Assembly: GCA_002317175.1 (NCBI GenBank)
Contig: DCJA01000025.1
Span: 46,713-63,939, forward strand
DNA: 17,227 bases
From: Lachnospiraceae bacterium UBA1712
Lineage (GTDB): Bacteria > Bacillota > Clostridia > Lachnospirales > Lachnospiraceae
Reading direction: 5' to 3'
Part shown: in pieces, positions 1-7,628 of the stretch
Numbering within the stretch: the stretch's first letter is position 1
How the letters are laid out: each line of letters begins with the position of its first letter
Translations under genes and position numbers: made by a program
The notes under the pieces: generated by a model
Seen by the model: the letters and a program-made list of their open reading frames with translations, nothing else
The model's database searches: none
Told to the model about the DNA's origin: nothing

Positions 1-592
1 CCTGCTCACCAAAGAGGTCTGTCTCTGTCTCTGTTCTGAATGTTGTCTCAAGAACACCAGCTCTAGCTCCACCAATAGCAAGTGCATAAGCAAGTGCCTT
101 ATCAAGAGCCTTACCTGTAGCATCCTGATGTACAGCTACTAAACAAGGAACACCCTTGCCAGCCTGGTACTCTGAACGTACTGTATGTCCTGGTCCCTTA
201 GGAGCGATCATTGTAACATCAACATCCTTTGGAGGATTGATGCATCCGAAATGAATATTGAAACCATGAGCAAACATAAGCATGTTACCTGCCTCTAAGT
301 TTGGCTCGATGTCTTTCTTGTACATATCTGCCTGAAGCTCATCATTGATGAGGATCATGATAACGTCTGCCTTCTTTGCAGCTTCTGCTGCTGTATAAAC
401 TTCGAAGCCCTGCTTTACTGCCTTATCCCAGCTCTTAGAACCTTCGTAAAGACCAATAATAACGTTGCATCCAGACTCCTTAGCGTTAAGAGCATGTGCA
501 TGTCCCTGACTACCGTAACCGATAACAGCGATTGTCTTGCCCTCTAATTCAGCTAAATTACAATCCTGCTGATAAAAAATTCTCTGTGCCAT
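1..592 (-). CDS. ilvC: Ketol-acid reductoisomerase, N-terminal part (runs off left edge)
   Basis: Second common step of valine, leucine and isoleucine synthesis: it isomerises and reduces acetolactate or acetohydroxybutyrate with NAD(P)H and Mg2+. About 197 residues are visible. The Rossmann signature GYGSQGHAHA lies at residues 25-34, the cofactor-selecting loop (LYEGSKSWDK) at about 48-57, and FAHGFNIHFG, carrying the family catalytic His, near residue 107; IAPKGPGHTVR follows. The C-terminal knotted domain with the metal ligands lies beyond the window. I chose the ATG at 590-592 because AAAGGAG sits 8 nt upstream of it; an ATG two codons earlier (596-598) is only 2 nt from that site. The gene lies 81 nt downstream of the second AHAS small-subunit gene and shares its promoter. 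The identification is by motif and is very secure. Confidence 0.97.
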   Translation of the reverse strand, partial: MAQRIFYQQDCNLAELEGKTIAVIGYGSQGHAHALNAKESGCNVIIGLYEGSKSWDKAVKQGFEVYTAAEAAKKADVIMILINDELQADMYKKDIEPNLEAGNMLMFAHGFNIHFGCINPPKDVDVTMIAPKGPGHTVRSEYQAGKGVPCLVAVHQDATGKALDKALAYALAIGGARAGVLETTFRTETETDLFGEQ

Positions 593-610
593 TTTCATGA
601 CTCCTTTCCT

Positions 611-662
611 GGCTTTCGCCTATATAAATAAAATATTTATTATCTTACCTTGGTTGCCCAAG
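611..662 (-). other. Two small GNRA-loop hairpins before ilvC
   Basis: On the minus strand the ilvN2-ilvC gap contains CTTGG-GCAA-CCAAG (649-662) and GGC-GAAA-GCC (611-620), each with a GNRA tetraloop. The second lies just upstream of the ilvC ribosome binding site. Neither is followed by a U tract, so they are not terminators. They could stabilise or help process the ilvC mRNA, but that is inference. Confidence 0.4.
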
Positions 663-673
663 TTATATACTTA

Positions 674-1180
674 TTAATCTACCTTAGGATATACAATATC
701 CTCAGTACCTCTTCTAAGACCAGCGATTCCTGTTCTTGCAATTTCAAGAATCTCATAGCCACTTAAAAGATTAATAAATGCTGCAATCTTATCCTGATTA
801 CCAGTCATCTCTATAACAAGACCTTCAGCAGATACATCAATAATATTGGCTCTGAATACATTGGCAAGTGATATTACGCCTTCTCTTTCAGAAGCCCCTG
901 CTTTAACCTTAATAAGTGCGAGTTCACGATATACACTGGATTCTGGTTTAAGTTCTCTTATATCACAAACATCTACTAATTTAGCAAGCTGTTTCTCAAT
1001 CTGATCTAATACTTCGTCCTCACCACTGGCAACAATAGTAATTCTTGATATCTTCTCATCAGCTGTAACACCAGCTGTAATTGATTCAATACTATATCCT
1101 CTTCTTGAGAACAAACCTGAAATTCTACTAAGAACACCAGCATTATTTTCAACAAGTAGTGAAAATACTTTTTTATTCAT
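674..1180 (-). CDS. ilvH: Second acetohydroxyacid synthase small (ACT-domain) subunit
   Basis: A regulatory subunit of acetohydroxyacid synthase, 168 aa from the ATG at 1178-1180, matching the usual 160-170 aa. The N-terminal ACT domain (about residues 2-80) carries the family signature NNAGVLSRISGLFSRRGYSIES. The C-terminal domain includes VYRELALIKV and ends EIARTGIAGLRRG. The start is set by GAGGTG ending 6 nt upstream; a GTG three codons earlier falls inside that site. At the position of E. coli IlvH Asn29, reported as important for valine feedback, this protein has Ser (YSIES), and Gly replaces Ala36. No large subunit is adjacent; the only ilvB here is 10.6 kb upstream with its own ilvN. 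It is followed by ilvC and driven by a consensus promoter. The family call is secure. Partner and valine sensitivity are unknown, and the ilvH symbol only distinguishes it from the other copy. Confidence 0.9.
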   Translation of the reverse strand: MNKKVFSLLVENNAGVLSRISGLFSRRGYSIESITAGVTADEKISRITIVASGEDEVLDQIEKQLAKLVDVCDIRELKPESSVYRELALIKVKAGASEREGVISLANVFRANIIDVSAEGLVIEMTGNQDKIAAFINLLSGYEILEIARTGIAGLRRGTEDIVYPKVD

Positions 1181-1210
1181 ATCTAACACCTCAAAAATAA
1201 CTCTTTTCCC

Positions 1211-1239
1211 ATTATATAAGCCATTTTTTGCATTGTCAA
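1211..1239 (-). promoter_or_regulatory. Consensus sigma-A promoter for ilvN2-ilvC
   Basis: On the minus strand TTGACA (1234-1239) and TATAAT (1211-1216) are separated by exactly 17 nt, a perfect consensus. The predicted start near 1204 leaves a leader of only about 24 nt before the ATG. There is therefore no room for a riboswitch or attenuator, so regulation should act on initiation. Confidence 0.9.
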
Positions 1240-1259
1240 TGTATGATAATCTATAATAA

Positions 1260-1284
1260 TTGTTATAACTAATGGTTATGCCAA
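1260..1284. promoter_or_regulatory. Candidate LysR-type operator upstream of ilvN2-ilvC
   Basis: An interrupted palindrome, ATAAC-N5-GTTAT flanked by TTG and CAA. It contains the T-N11-A arrangement typical of LysR-type regulator sites. Its centre (1272) is about 68 nt upstream of the predicted transcription start, where LysR-type recognition sites usually sit (near -65). In enteric bacteria the LysR-type protein IlvY controls ilvC. No such regulator gene is in the window, and the stretch is AT-rich, so a chance dyad is possible. Confidence 0.45.
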
Positions 1285-1349
1285 TTATTTTATTGATAAT
1301 GAATATGAATAGCAGTATATAACAGAAAAAGAGTTATATGATTACAATT

Positions 1350-1919
1350 TTATTTAATTTCAAGAAAGTTTTTTAATATCTTCAAACCATCTGGTGTTAG
1401 TATTGATTCTGGATGAAACTGGAGTCCATATACAGGATAATCTTTATGTTCTACAGCCATAACTTCTCCATCATCACTGGTTGCTATTACCTTTAAACAT
1501 TCTGGCATTGTATCAGCTACTGCAGCTAATGAGTGATATCTTGCTACTGCAGATGTAGTTCCAAAACCTTTAAATATCTTTGAGCTATTATCAATTTCAA
1601 CCACAGACTGTTTGCCATGCATCAACTTCTTGGCATAACTAACTGTTGCGCCAAAAGTCTCACATATAGCCTGATGTCCAAGACATACACCAAGTATCGG
1701 CATCTTGTCTTTAAAATAATCTATTGCTTCCTCACAGATTCCGGCTTCTGATGGGCGTCCAGGTCCAGGAGATACTATAAGACAGTCTGGATTAAGTGCT
1801 TCTATTTCCTGGATTGTCATCTCATCATTTCTTATTACTTTAATATCGGAATTAAGAGTACCAATCAGCTGAAAGAGATTGTAAGAAAAACTGTCATAAT
1901 TATCAATTAAAAGTATCAT
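1350..1919 (-). CDS. trpG: Anthranilate synthase component II (glutamine amidotransferase)
   Basis: Class I glutamine amidotransferase, 189 aa, the normal length for a stand-alone TrpG. It releases ammonia from glutamine for anthranilate synthesis by TrpE. The triad is visible: Cys79 in GVCLGHQ, and His169 and Glu171 in FHPES; SPGPGRPSEAG at 50-60 is also typical. The protein could also serve p-aminobenzoate synthase as PabA, as in Bacillus, but no pabB is present here. The start is 1 nt after the trpE stop, and its AGGAGGTG ribosome binding site lies over the end of trpE, which implies translational coupling and matched subunit output. It is the last gene of the trp operon. No convincing terminator follows, only a weak AT-rich hairpin. 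Confidence 0.97.
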   Translation of the reverse strand: MILLIDNYDSFSYNLFQLIGTLNSDIKVIRNDEMTIQEIEALNPDCLIVSPGPGRPSEAGICEEAIDYFKDKMPILGVCLGHQAICETFGATVSYAKKLMHGKQSVVEIDNSSKIFKGFGTTSAVARYHSLAAVADTMPECLKVIATSDDGEVMAVEHKDYPVYGLQFHPESILTPDGLKILKNFLEIK

Positions 1920-1920
1920 C

Positions 1921-3390
1921 TTACACCTCCTGTGATCGCTCTATTGCTGACATTACAGCCTTAGCTTTATTTATGCATTCCTGATATTCATTTTTAGGAA
2001 CAGAATCAGCAACAATTCCTGCACCAGATCTTACAAATACCTTGCCATTCTTCTTAAAAGCAATACGAATAGCTATACAGGTATCAAGGTTACCAGTAAA
2101 ATCTACATATCCTATAGCTCCACCATATATACCACGCTTGTTATTCTCGAGTTCATTGATAATCTCACAGGCTCTGAACTTTGGAGCCCCTGAAAGAGTT
2201 CCTGCTGGTAATATAGCATCTACAGCATCTACAACATGACAATCATCTCTCAAATCGCCTTTTACAGTTGAGCCGATATGCATTACATGAGAAAATCTCT
2301 CGATTGACATATATTTTTCAACCTCAACAGAACCAAAGGAACTAATCTTTCCTATATCATTTCTTCCAAGGTCTACAAGCATATTGTGCTCAGCTCTCTC
2401 CTTTTCATCCGCAAGAAGTTCAGCCTCAAGAGCCATATCTTCTTCACGAGTCTTTCCTCTAGGTCTGGTTCCGGCAAGAGGGAAAGTATGAAGTACACCA
2501 TTCTCGCATTTAACCAGTGTCTCTGGAGAAGCTCCAGCTACTTCGATATCATCTCCTGAAAAATAGAACATATATGGCGATGGATTAATAGTTCTTAATA
2601 CTCTGTAGGTATCAAATAAACTACCTTCAAAATCCGCTTCAAGTCTGTTGGAAAGTACAACCTGAAAAATATCACCTTCAAAAATATATTTCTTAGCTTT
2701 CTCAACCATATTGCAGAAAGCTTCTTCATCGAATAATCTTCTATAATCTGAAGTAAGCTTTCCAGGCTCAATCTCTGCTGGCCTTCCATTCTTAATGAGA
2801 TCAATAATCTCTTCAATAGAATCTTCTGCTTCTTTATAACTGTTCTCAACATCTGAAGTAGATACATTAGCAATTATAACGATTTTTTGCTTTACGTTAT
2901 CAAAACAAATAACCTTGTCAAAAAGCATAAGATCCACATCTCTGAAATGCTCTTCATCTTCGGCATCGAGCATAAGCTTTGGCTCACTGTATTTGATATA
3001 ATCATATGCAAAATATCCTACAAGACCGCCGGTAAATGTTGGGAAATCATCCATCTTAGGACTTTTGTGCTCTGAGATAAGCTTTTTGATATAATTTGCT
3101 GGATGTTCTGTTTGTTCCCTATGTAGAACCTTACCATGATCATCAATAACAGATAATTCTCCATTATTGCAGGTTACACACATACCTGGCTTATAGCCTA
3201 AAAATGTATATCTGCCCCAGTTCTCCTGATTCTCAACACTTTCCAACATATATACATGAGTACTCTGTCCCTTGAGAATGCGTAAAACTTCAATAGGAGT
3301 TTTGATATCTGCATATATCTCTTTTTTGACAGGTACATATTTGTATTCAGATGAATATTTTTTAATTTCTTCAACAGATGGTGTTAACAT
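1921..3390 (-). CDS. trpE: Anthranilate synthase component I
   Basis: Makes anthranilate from chorismate and ammonia, the committed step of tryptophan synthesis, with TrpG. It is 489 aa, in the usual range. The N-terminal domain has MLES at 48-51, matching the LLES tryptophan-binding motif of feedback-sensitive TrpE. The C-terminal chorismate-binding domain shows FPLAGTRPRG, DLGRNDIGK, LPAGTLSGAPK and RSGAGIVADS. A PabB role is unlikely given the trp context and the LES motif. AGGAG lies 6 nt upstream of the ATG. A 102-nt AT-rich gap separates it from the aldolase gene, the widest gap inside the operon, so an internal promoter is possible, but I see no clear one. Only one Trp residue is evident in the protein. 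Confidence 0.97.
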   Translation of the reverse strand: MLTPSVEEIKKYSSEYKYVPVKKEIYADIKTPIEVLRILKGQSTHVYMLESVENQENWGRYTFLGYKPGMCVTCNNGELSVIDDHGKVLHREQTEHPANYIKKLISEHKSPKMDDFPTFTGGLVGYFAYDYIKYSEPKLMLDAEDEEHFRDVDLMLFDKVICFDNVKQKIVIIANVSTSDVENSYKEAEDSIEEIIDLIKNGRPAEIEPGKLTSDYRRLFDEEAFCNMVEKAKKYIFEGDIFQVVLSNRLEADFEGSLFDTYRVLRTINPSPYMFYFSGDDIEVAGASPETLVKCENGVLHTFPLAGTRPRGKTREEDMALEAELLADEKERAEHNMLVDLGRNDIGKISSFGSVEVEKYMSIERFSHVMHIGSTVKGDLRDDCHVVDAVDAILPAGTLSGAPKFRACEIINELENNKRGIYGGAIGYVDFTGNLDTCIAIRIAFKKNGKVFVRSGAGIVADSVPKNEYQECINKAKAVMSAIERSQEV

Positions 3391-3492
3391 ATTTTTCTCC
3401 TGAAATAATGGTTAAAAATATTATTACAATTAATAAACAATATATAATAAATAATTACACTATAATAATCGTTTCAAATAAATCTATGGAGA

Positions 3493-4464
3493 TTAATCCA
3501 TAAGTATTATCTCGTTATAAAGCTCTGTAAGGTCATTTCTCCCAGCCTTTGTATAATCAATGGCAGCCTTAGGATGACGATTCAGAATCCCTGTAAAAAG
3601 GTACTGCATATCATAACCCCACTTAACAGTCTCCTTAAGAGGATTAATATAATCCTGAACAAACTGAATAATAGGGAACAGATTATACTTTGGATTATGA
3701 AGGAAAGAAATCAGATTTTCCATATAACAGTTTCCAGCACCTCTACCCATTCCTGAATATGTAGCATCAAGATAATCTACGCCACATCCTACAGCCTCAA
3801 TAGTGTTGGCAAATGCAAGCTGCTGGTTGTTATGAGCATGAATTCCGACTTTCTTACCATATTTTGCAGCTGCTTCAAGATAAAGGTCAGCAATTCTAGT
3901 CATCTGTTCTGGATAAATAGAACCATAGCTGTCAACGATGTAATAACATCCAACATCTGTCTGTCCAAGCATATCAAGAGCTACCTTAAGATCATTTTCC
4001 TGAGCCTGAGAGATAGCCATAATATTAACAGTTGTCTCATAGCCCTTCTTTGAAATGTCATTTATCATATCAATACACTGTGGAATAGTATTGATATATG
4101 TCGCAACTCTATACAGATCTACAGGACTTTCTGATCTTGGAAGAATATCCTTCTTGTAATCGCATCTTCCCACATCTGCCATAACTGCAATCTTAAGATC
4201 TGTTTCATTGTTGCCAATGATTTCTCTTATATCTTCATCGTTACAGAACTTCCATTTACCAAACTTATTAACATCAAAGAGTTCTTTGGAAGCCTTATAA
4301 CCAAACTCCATATAATCAACGCCTGCTTTGATGTTGGTCAGATACAGTCTCTTTACAAATTCATCTGTAAAATAAAAATCATTACAAAGACCGCCGTCTC
4401 TTAAAGTTGCATCAACTACTCTTATTCCCTCTCTTACTCCCATAAGATTTTCTAATTCTTTCAT
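3493..4464 (-). CDS. DRE-TIM (HMGL-like) aldolase-family protein of unknown substrate
   Basis: A 323-aa TIM-barrel metalloenzyme of the DRE-TIM superfamily, which includes HMG-CoA lyase, isopropylmalate/homocitrate synthase and 4-hydroxy-2-oxovalerate aldolase. The signature DATLRDGG (18-25) supplies the metal Asp and catalytic Arg22. IHAHNN (208-213) has the two His metal ligands, and YSGMGRGAGN (236-245) matches the glycine-rich loop of the hydroxy-oxovalerate aldolase branch. In those aldolases the motif continues G-S-H with a catalytic His; here it reads GGLCND, so that His is absent and the chemistry may differ. There is no acetaldehyde dehydrogenase partner. I chose the ATG at 4462-4464, with AAGGAG upstream; reading further upstream only translates the repeat region. 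It sits between trpD and trpE, co-directional, apparently in the operon. Substrate and pathway are unknown. Confidence 0.85.
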   Translation of the reverse strand: MKELENLMGVREGIRVVDATLRDGGLCNDFYFTDEFVKRLYLTNIKAGVDYMEFGYKASKELFDVNKFGKWKFCNDEDIREIIGNNETDLKIAVMADVGRCDYKKDILPRSESPVDLYRVATYINTIPQCIDMINDISKKGYETTVNIMAISQAQENDLKVALDMLGQTDVGCYYIVDSYGSIYPEQMTRIADLYLEAAAKYGKKVGIHAHNNQQLAFANTIEAVGCGVDYLDATYSGMGRGAGNCYMENLISFLHNPKYNLFPIIQFVQDYINPLKETVKWGYDMQYLFTGILNRHPKAAIDYTKAGRNDLTELYNEIILMD

Positions 4465-4470
4465 TAATTT

Positions 4471-4581
4471 AAACTCCTTATTTATCAGACTCATCAACAA
4501 ATAATCTAAACTTCTTATTTATTAGATTCATCAATGAATAATTTAAACTTCTTATTTATTAGATTCATCAACGAATTTCTT
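4471..4581 (-). repeat. 37-bp tandem triplication at the trpD/aldolase junction
   Basis: Three head-to-tail 37-bp units lie at 4545-4581, 4508-4544 and 4471-4507. The first is the 3' end of trpD, covering its last residues (FVDESNK) and stop codon. The other two repeat that sequence as noncoding DNA with few changes, so a relic of the stop codon recurs in each. Only the last copy has AAGGAG (the others have AAGAAG), and that serves as the aldolase ribosome binding site. This looks like a local tandem duplication. Confidence 0.9.
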
Positions 4582-5574
4582 TAATGCTTCCATTGCCTTA
4601 CCACTGTCAATAAGCTCTGAAGCAAGCTTAATACCCTCAGCAATAGAGTCAGCCTTCTCATTGATATAAAGAGCTGCACCAGCATTCATAAGCACTGTAT
4701 CTCTCTTTGGTCCCTTATCTGTACCATTTAATATATTAAGTGTAATCTGTGCATTTTCTTCTGGTGTGCCACCAACAAGATCTTCCTTCTTGCATCTGCT
4801 GAAGCCAAAATCTTCAGGTGTGATTTCATATGACTTATACCATCCATCCTTAAACTCGCATACTGCAGTTGGACCAACTGCTGAAATTTCATCTAGTTTT
4901 TCCTTACCATATACAACCATACCACGTTTTACACCAAGTTCATAAAGTACCTGTGCAAGTGGCTGGCAAAGATACTCATCATATACACCAAGAAGCTGTC
5001 TCTTTGGACAACATGGATTTGTAAGTGGTCCAAGGATATTAAATACTGTTCTGAATCCAAGTTCTCTTCTGATAGCACCAACATACTTCATAGATGTGTG
5101 ATACTTCTGAGCAAAGAAGAAGCAGAAACCTGTCTTGTTAAGAAGGTCAACACACTTCTCTGGAGAAAGATCGATATTTGCTCCAAGTGCTTCAAGACAG
5201 TCAGCTGTACCTGACTTTGAAGAAGCTGCTCTGTTACCATGCTTTGAAACCTTGATGCCTGCTGCAGCTGCAACAAATGCTGTTGTTGTAGAGATATTGA
5301 AGCTTCCTGCTCTGTCGCCGCCTGTACCTACGATTTCAAATGTATCCATATCAGCTGTATCTACTTTGAGTGCATGCTCACGCATAGCAGCGGCACAGCC
5401 CTTAATCTCGTCGATTGTCTCAGCCTTTGTGCTCTTTGCAGATAATGCAGCCAAAAATGCAGCGTTCTGTGTTGGAGTAGTAGCTCCATCCATAATCTCG
5501 TTCATTACGGCATATGCTTCATCATATGTCAAATCTTCTTTGATAACTATTTTCTCAATTGCTTCCTTAATCAT
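4552..5574 (-). CDS. trpD: Anthranilate phosphoribosyltransferase
   Basis: Transfers the phosphoribosyl group of PRPP to anthranilate, the second step of tryptophan synthesis. At 340 aa it is the normal length for the stand-alone enzyme, with no fused TrpG domain. The N-terminal helical domain covers about residues 1-70. The PRPP/anthranilate site shows GTGGD (83-87), FNISTTTAFV (92-101), KHGNR (111-115) and SGTAD (121-125); RRELGFRTVFNILGPLTNP follows. The start is supported by AAAGGAG about 7 nt upstream, in a 20-nt gap after trpA. The last residues lie inside a 37-bp tandem repeat that continues past the stop codon, so the present C-terminus may have been affected by the duplication. Confidence 0.97.
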   Translation of the reverse strand: MIKEAIEKIVIKEDLTYDEAYAVMNEIMDGATTPTQNAAFLAALSAKSTKAETIDEIKGCAAAMREHALKVDTADMDTFEIVGTGGDRAGSFNISTTTAFVAAAAGIKVSKHGNRAASSKSGTADCLEALGANIDLSPEKCVDLLNKTGFCFFFAQKYHTSMKYVGAIRRELGFRTVFNILGPLTNPCCPKRQLLGVYDEYLCQPLAQVLYELGVKRGMVVYGKEKLDEISAVGPTAVCEFKDGWYKSYEITPEDFGFSRCKKEDLVGGTPEENAQITLNILNGTDKGPKRDTVLMNAGAALYINEKADSIAEGIKLASELIDSGKAMEALKKFVDESNK

Positions 5575-5594
5575 TTTGCAGTCTCCTTTACATT

Positions 5595-6389
5595 CTATAA
5601 TTTATTGATATCACTCTTAAATGTGCTTGCATATTCTTTGGCAGTTTCAGCCTTAAAATCATTTTCTCTCATAAGATTAATAAAATGAGTTCCTACAATT
5701 GCACCATCAATGATATTAGCCATTGGTTCGATATCCTTGGCTGTTCTGATACCAAATCCCATCATTACTGGAATCTTGGAATTTTCTTTAACATATGAAA
5801 GGTAATTGAGTACTTCCTTGTGGAAGTCAGCTGCCTGTCCAGTAACACCCATTGAAGATACGCAATATACAAAACCTTTTGCATTTTCAAGAATCATAGG
5901 AATTCTATCCTTTGAAACAGGTGATACAAGCTGAATAAGAATTGTTGCATCGTTGGCAGCAAGTGCGTTATTAAGATCCTCCTGCTCTTCAAATGGAAGA
6001 TCTGGAACAATAAGACCATCAACACCAGCTCTGTTACATTCCTTTACAAATGCTTCAATACCGTAGCTTGTAATAGTGTTGTAATACATCATAAATACCA
6101 ATGGCATCTTAACGCCATCAGCTCTTAACTTTTCAACCAAAGCAAATGACTTCTTAAGTGATGCACCACCAAGGATTGCTTCGTAACTTGCCTGCTGAAT
6201 AACAGGACCATCTGCTGTAGGATCAGAAAATGGAATGCCAAGTTCGATAACATCGGTCAATCCTTCCTGAGCTTTTACAATCTGTGCTGTATGTTCCATA
6301 TCTGGAAGTCCAGCTGTTATGTATGTAATAAATGCCTTTTCATTGGCTGCCTTTAAGGCATCCATTCTATCTATAATACGATTAGCCAT
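5595..6389 (-). CDS. trpA: Tryptophan synthase alpha subunit
   Basis: Cleaves indole-3-glycerol phosphate to indole and glyceraldehyde 3-phosphate; indole is channelled to TrpB in the alpha2beta2 complex. It is 264 aa, typical for the family. The catalytic acids fall at Glu49 and Asp60 in ELGIPFSDPTADGP, the same numbers as in the Salmonella enzyme. The phosphate-binding elements GFGIRT and DGAIVGTHFI are present near the C-terminus. AAAGGAG precedes the ATG, 22 nt after the trpB stop. No Trp residues are visible. Nothing is odd in the sequence. Position after trpB is the usual B-A order even though the operon as a whole is permuted. Confidence 0.98.
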   Translation of the reverse strand: MANRIIDRMDALKAANEKAFITYITAGLPDMEHTAQIVKAQEGLTDVIELGIPFSDPTADGPVIQQASYEAILGGASLKKSFALVEKLRADGVKMPLVFMMYYNTITSYGIEAFVKECNRAGVDGLIVPDLPFEEQEDLNNALAANDATILIQLVSPVSKDRIPMILENAKGFVYCVSSMGVTGQAADFHKEVLNYLSYVKENSKIPVMMGFGIRTAKDIEPMANIIDGAIVGTHFINLMRENDFKAETAKEYASTFKSDINKL

Positions 6390-6411
6390 CTTTAATATCT
6401 CCTTTATTCGA

Positions 6412-7599
6412 TTAGTTCAAATATCCTTTACCTGCAAGATAATTTGAAATAGTATTAACATCCTTATCACCACGTCCTGATAGACATACAATCATAGACT
6501 GATCTGGAGTCATTTCTTTTGCTTTCTTAAATGCATAAGCCATAGCGTGTGCACTTTCAATTGCAGGAATAATACCTTCCATTCTGGTTAATTCCATAAG
6601 TGCATCCATTGCCTCAACGTCAGTGATTGGTACATACTGTGCTCTGCCTGTGTCATGAAGATATGCATGCTCAGGTCCAACGCCAGGATAATCAAGACCA
6701 GCTGAAATTGAGTGTGCAAGCTGAATATTGCCATCTTCATCCTGAAGAAGATAAGAACGAGAACCATGAAGTACGCCTGGACGTCCCTTAGCCATTGAGG
6801 CTGCATGCTCATCTGTATCAACGCCCTTACCAGCTGCTTCAACACCTATTAACTGTACTGATGGCTCATCAATAAAGTCTGCAAACATACCGATACAGTT
6901 AGAACCACCACCGATACATGCCATTACAACATCTGGTAATCTTCCTTCAACTTCAAAATGCTGCTTTTTAGCTTCTCTACTGATTACTGCCTGGAATTCC
7001 TTAACCATCTTTGGATATGGATGAGGACCTACAGCAGAACCGATGATATAGAATGTATCCTCAGCAGTTTTAGCCCATGTTCTGATTGCTTCATTGGTAG
7101 CATCCTTAAGTGTGTTACTTCCAGATTCAACAGCTACAACCTTTGCGCCAAGCATTTCCATACGCATAACATTAAGTGCCTGTCTTGCAACATCTTCCTT
7201 GCCCATATAGACTGTACATTCCATATTGAAAAGGGCTGCTCCTGTTGCTGCAGCAACACCATGCTGTCCAGCACCTGTCTCTGCTATAATCTTTGTCTTG
7301 CCCATTCTCTTTGCAAGAAGAATCTGACCAAGAACATTGTTAATCTTGTGGGCACCTGTGTGGTTGAGGTCCTCTCTCTTAAGATAAATCTTTGTACCAT
7401 ACTTCTCAGATAATCTTTCAGCAAGATAAAGAGGAGTTTCTCTTCCTACATACTGCTTAAGATAATAATGATACTGTGCCATAAATTCTGGATCTCTTAT
7501 AGCTTCCTCAAAAGCTTTATCTATTTCATCTAATGTGTTCATAAGTGATTCTGATACATACTGACCACCATATTCACCATAATATGCTTTACTATTCAT
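6412..7599 (-). CDS. trpB: Tryptophan synthase beta subunit
   Basis: The PLP enzyme that joins indole and serine to give tryptophan. It is 395 aa, as expected for TrpB1, the form that partners TrpA. The PLP lysine is Lys85 in HTGAHKINN, and the catalytic glutamate is Glu107 in ETGAGQHG. The phosphate-binding loop GGGSNCIGMF is present, and the C-terminal part has SAGLDYPGVGPEH and SGRGDKD. It is not the longer TrpB2 type. Its ribosome binding site (AAAGGAG, 10 nt before the ATG) lies in a 29-nt gap after trpF. Confidence 0.98.
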   Translation of the reverse strand: MNSKAYYGEYGGQYVSESLMNTLDEIDKAFEEAIRDPEFMAQYHYYLKQYVGRETPLYLAERLSEKYGTKIYLKREDLNHTGAHKINNVLGQILLAKRMGKTKIIAETGAGQHGVAAATGAALFNMECTVYMGKEDVARQALNVMRMEMLGAKVVAVESGSNTLKDATNEAIRTWAKTAEDTFYIIGSAVGPHPYPKMVKEFQAVISREAKKQHFEVEGRLPDVVMACIGGGSNCIGMFADFIDEPSVQLIGVEAAGKGVDTDEHAASMAKGRPGVLHGSRSYLLQDEDGNIQLAHSISAGLDYPGVGPEHAYLHDTGRAQYVPITDVEAMDALMELTRMEGIIPAIESAHAMAYAFKKAKEMTPDQSMIVCLSGRGDKDVNTISNYLAGKGYLN

Positions 7600-7628
7600 C
7601 GTAAATAATCTCCTTTATATATAACTAT

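Noticed and set aside
430..460. Acidic residue in the IlvC cofactor loop (SKSWDK) as evidence of NADH use
   Set aside because: Similar LYEGSKS-type loops are, from memory, common in Firmicute enzymes, and one residue does not settle cofactor choice.
1316..1341. Hairpin after trpG (ATATAAC/GTTATAT) as terminator of the trp operon
   Set aside because: The stem is short and nearly all A/U, and no U tract follows. It may be chance; the operon end is not defined by sequence.
3391..3492. Internal promoter before trpE
   Set aside because: Several A/T strings resemble -10 elements, but none pairs with a good -35 at 16-18 nt; TTGAAA near 3474 has no suitable partner.
3485..3502. Hairpin TATGGA/TCCATA around the aldolase stop codon
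   Set aside because: Only six base pairs and no U tract; not enough for a terminator call.
4471..4581. CRISPR-like array
   Set aside because: The three units are directly adjacent with no spacers, and the first is the coding end of trpD, so this is a tandem duplication.
5135..5608. Long plus-strand open frame opposite trpD (157 codons), and other plus-strand frames opposite trpE, trpB, metH and the ABC-F gene
   Set aside because: Each lies wholly or almost wholly antisense to a strongly supported gene and has no recognisable domain; they are mirror frames of coding DNA.
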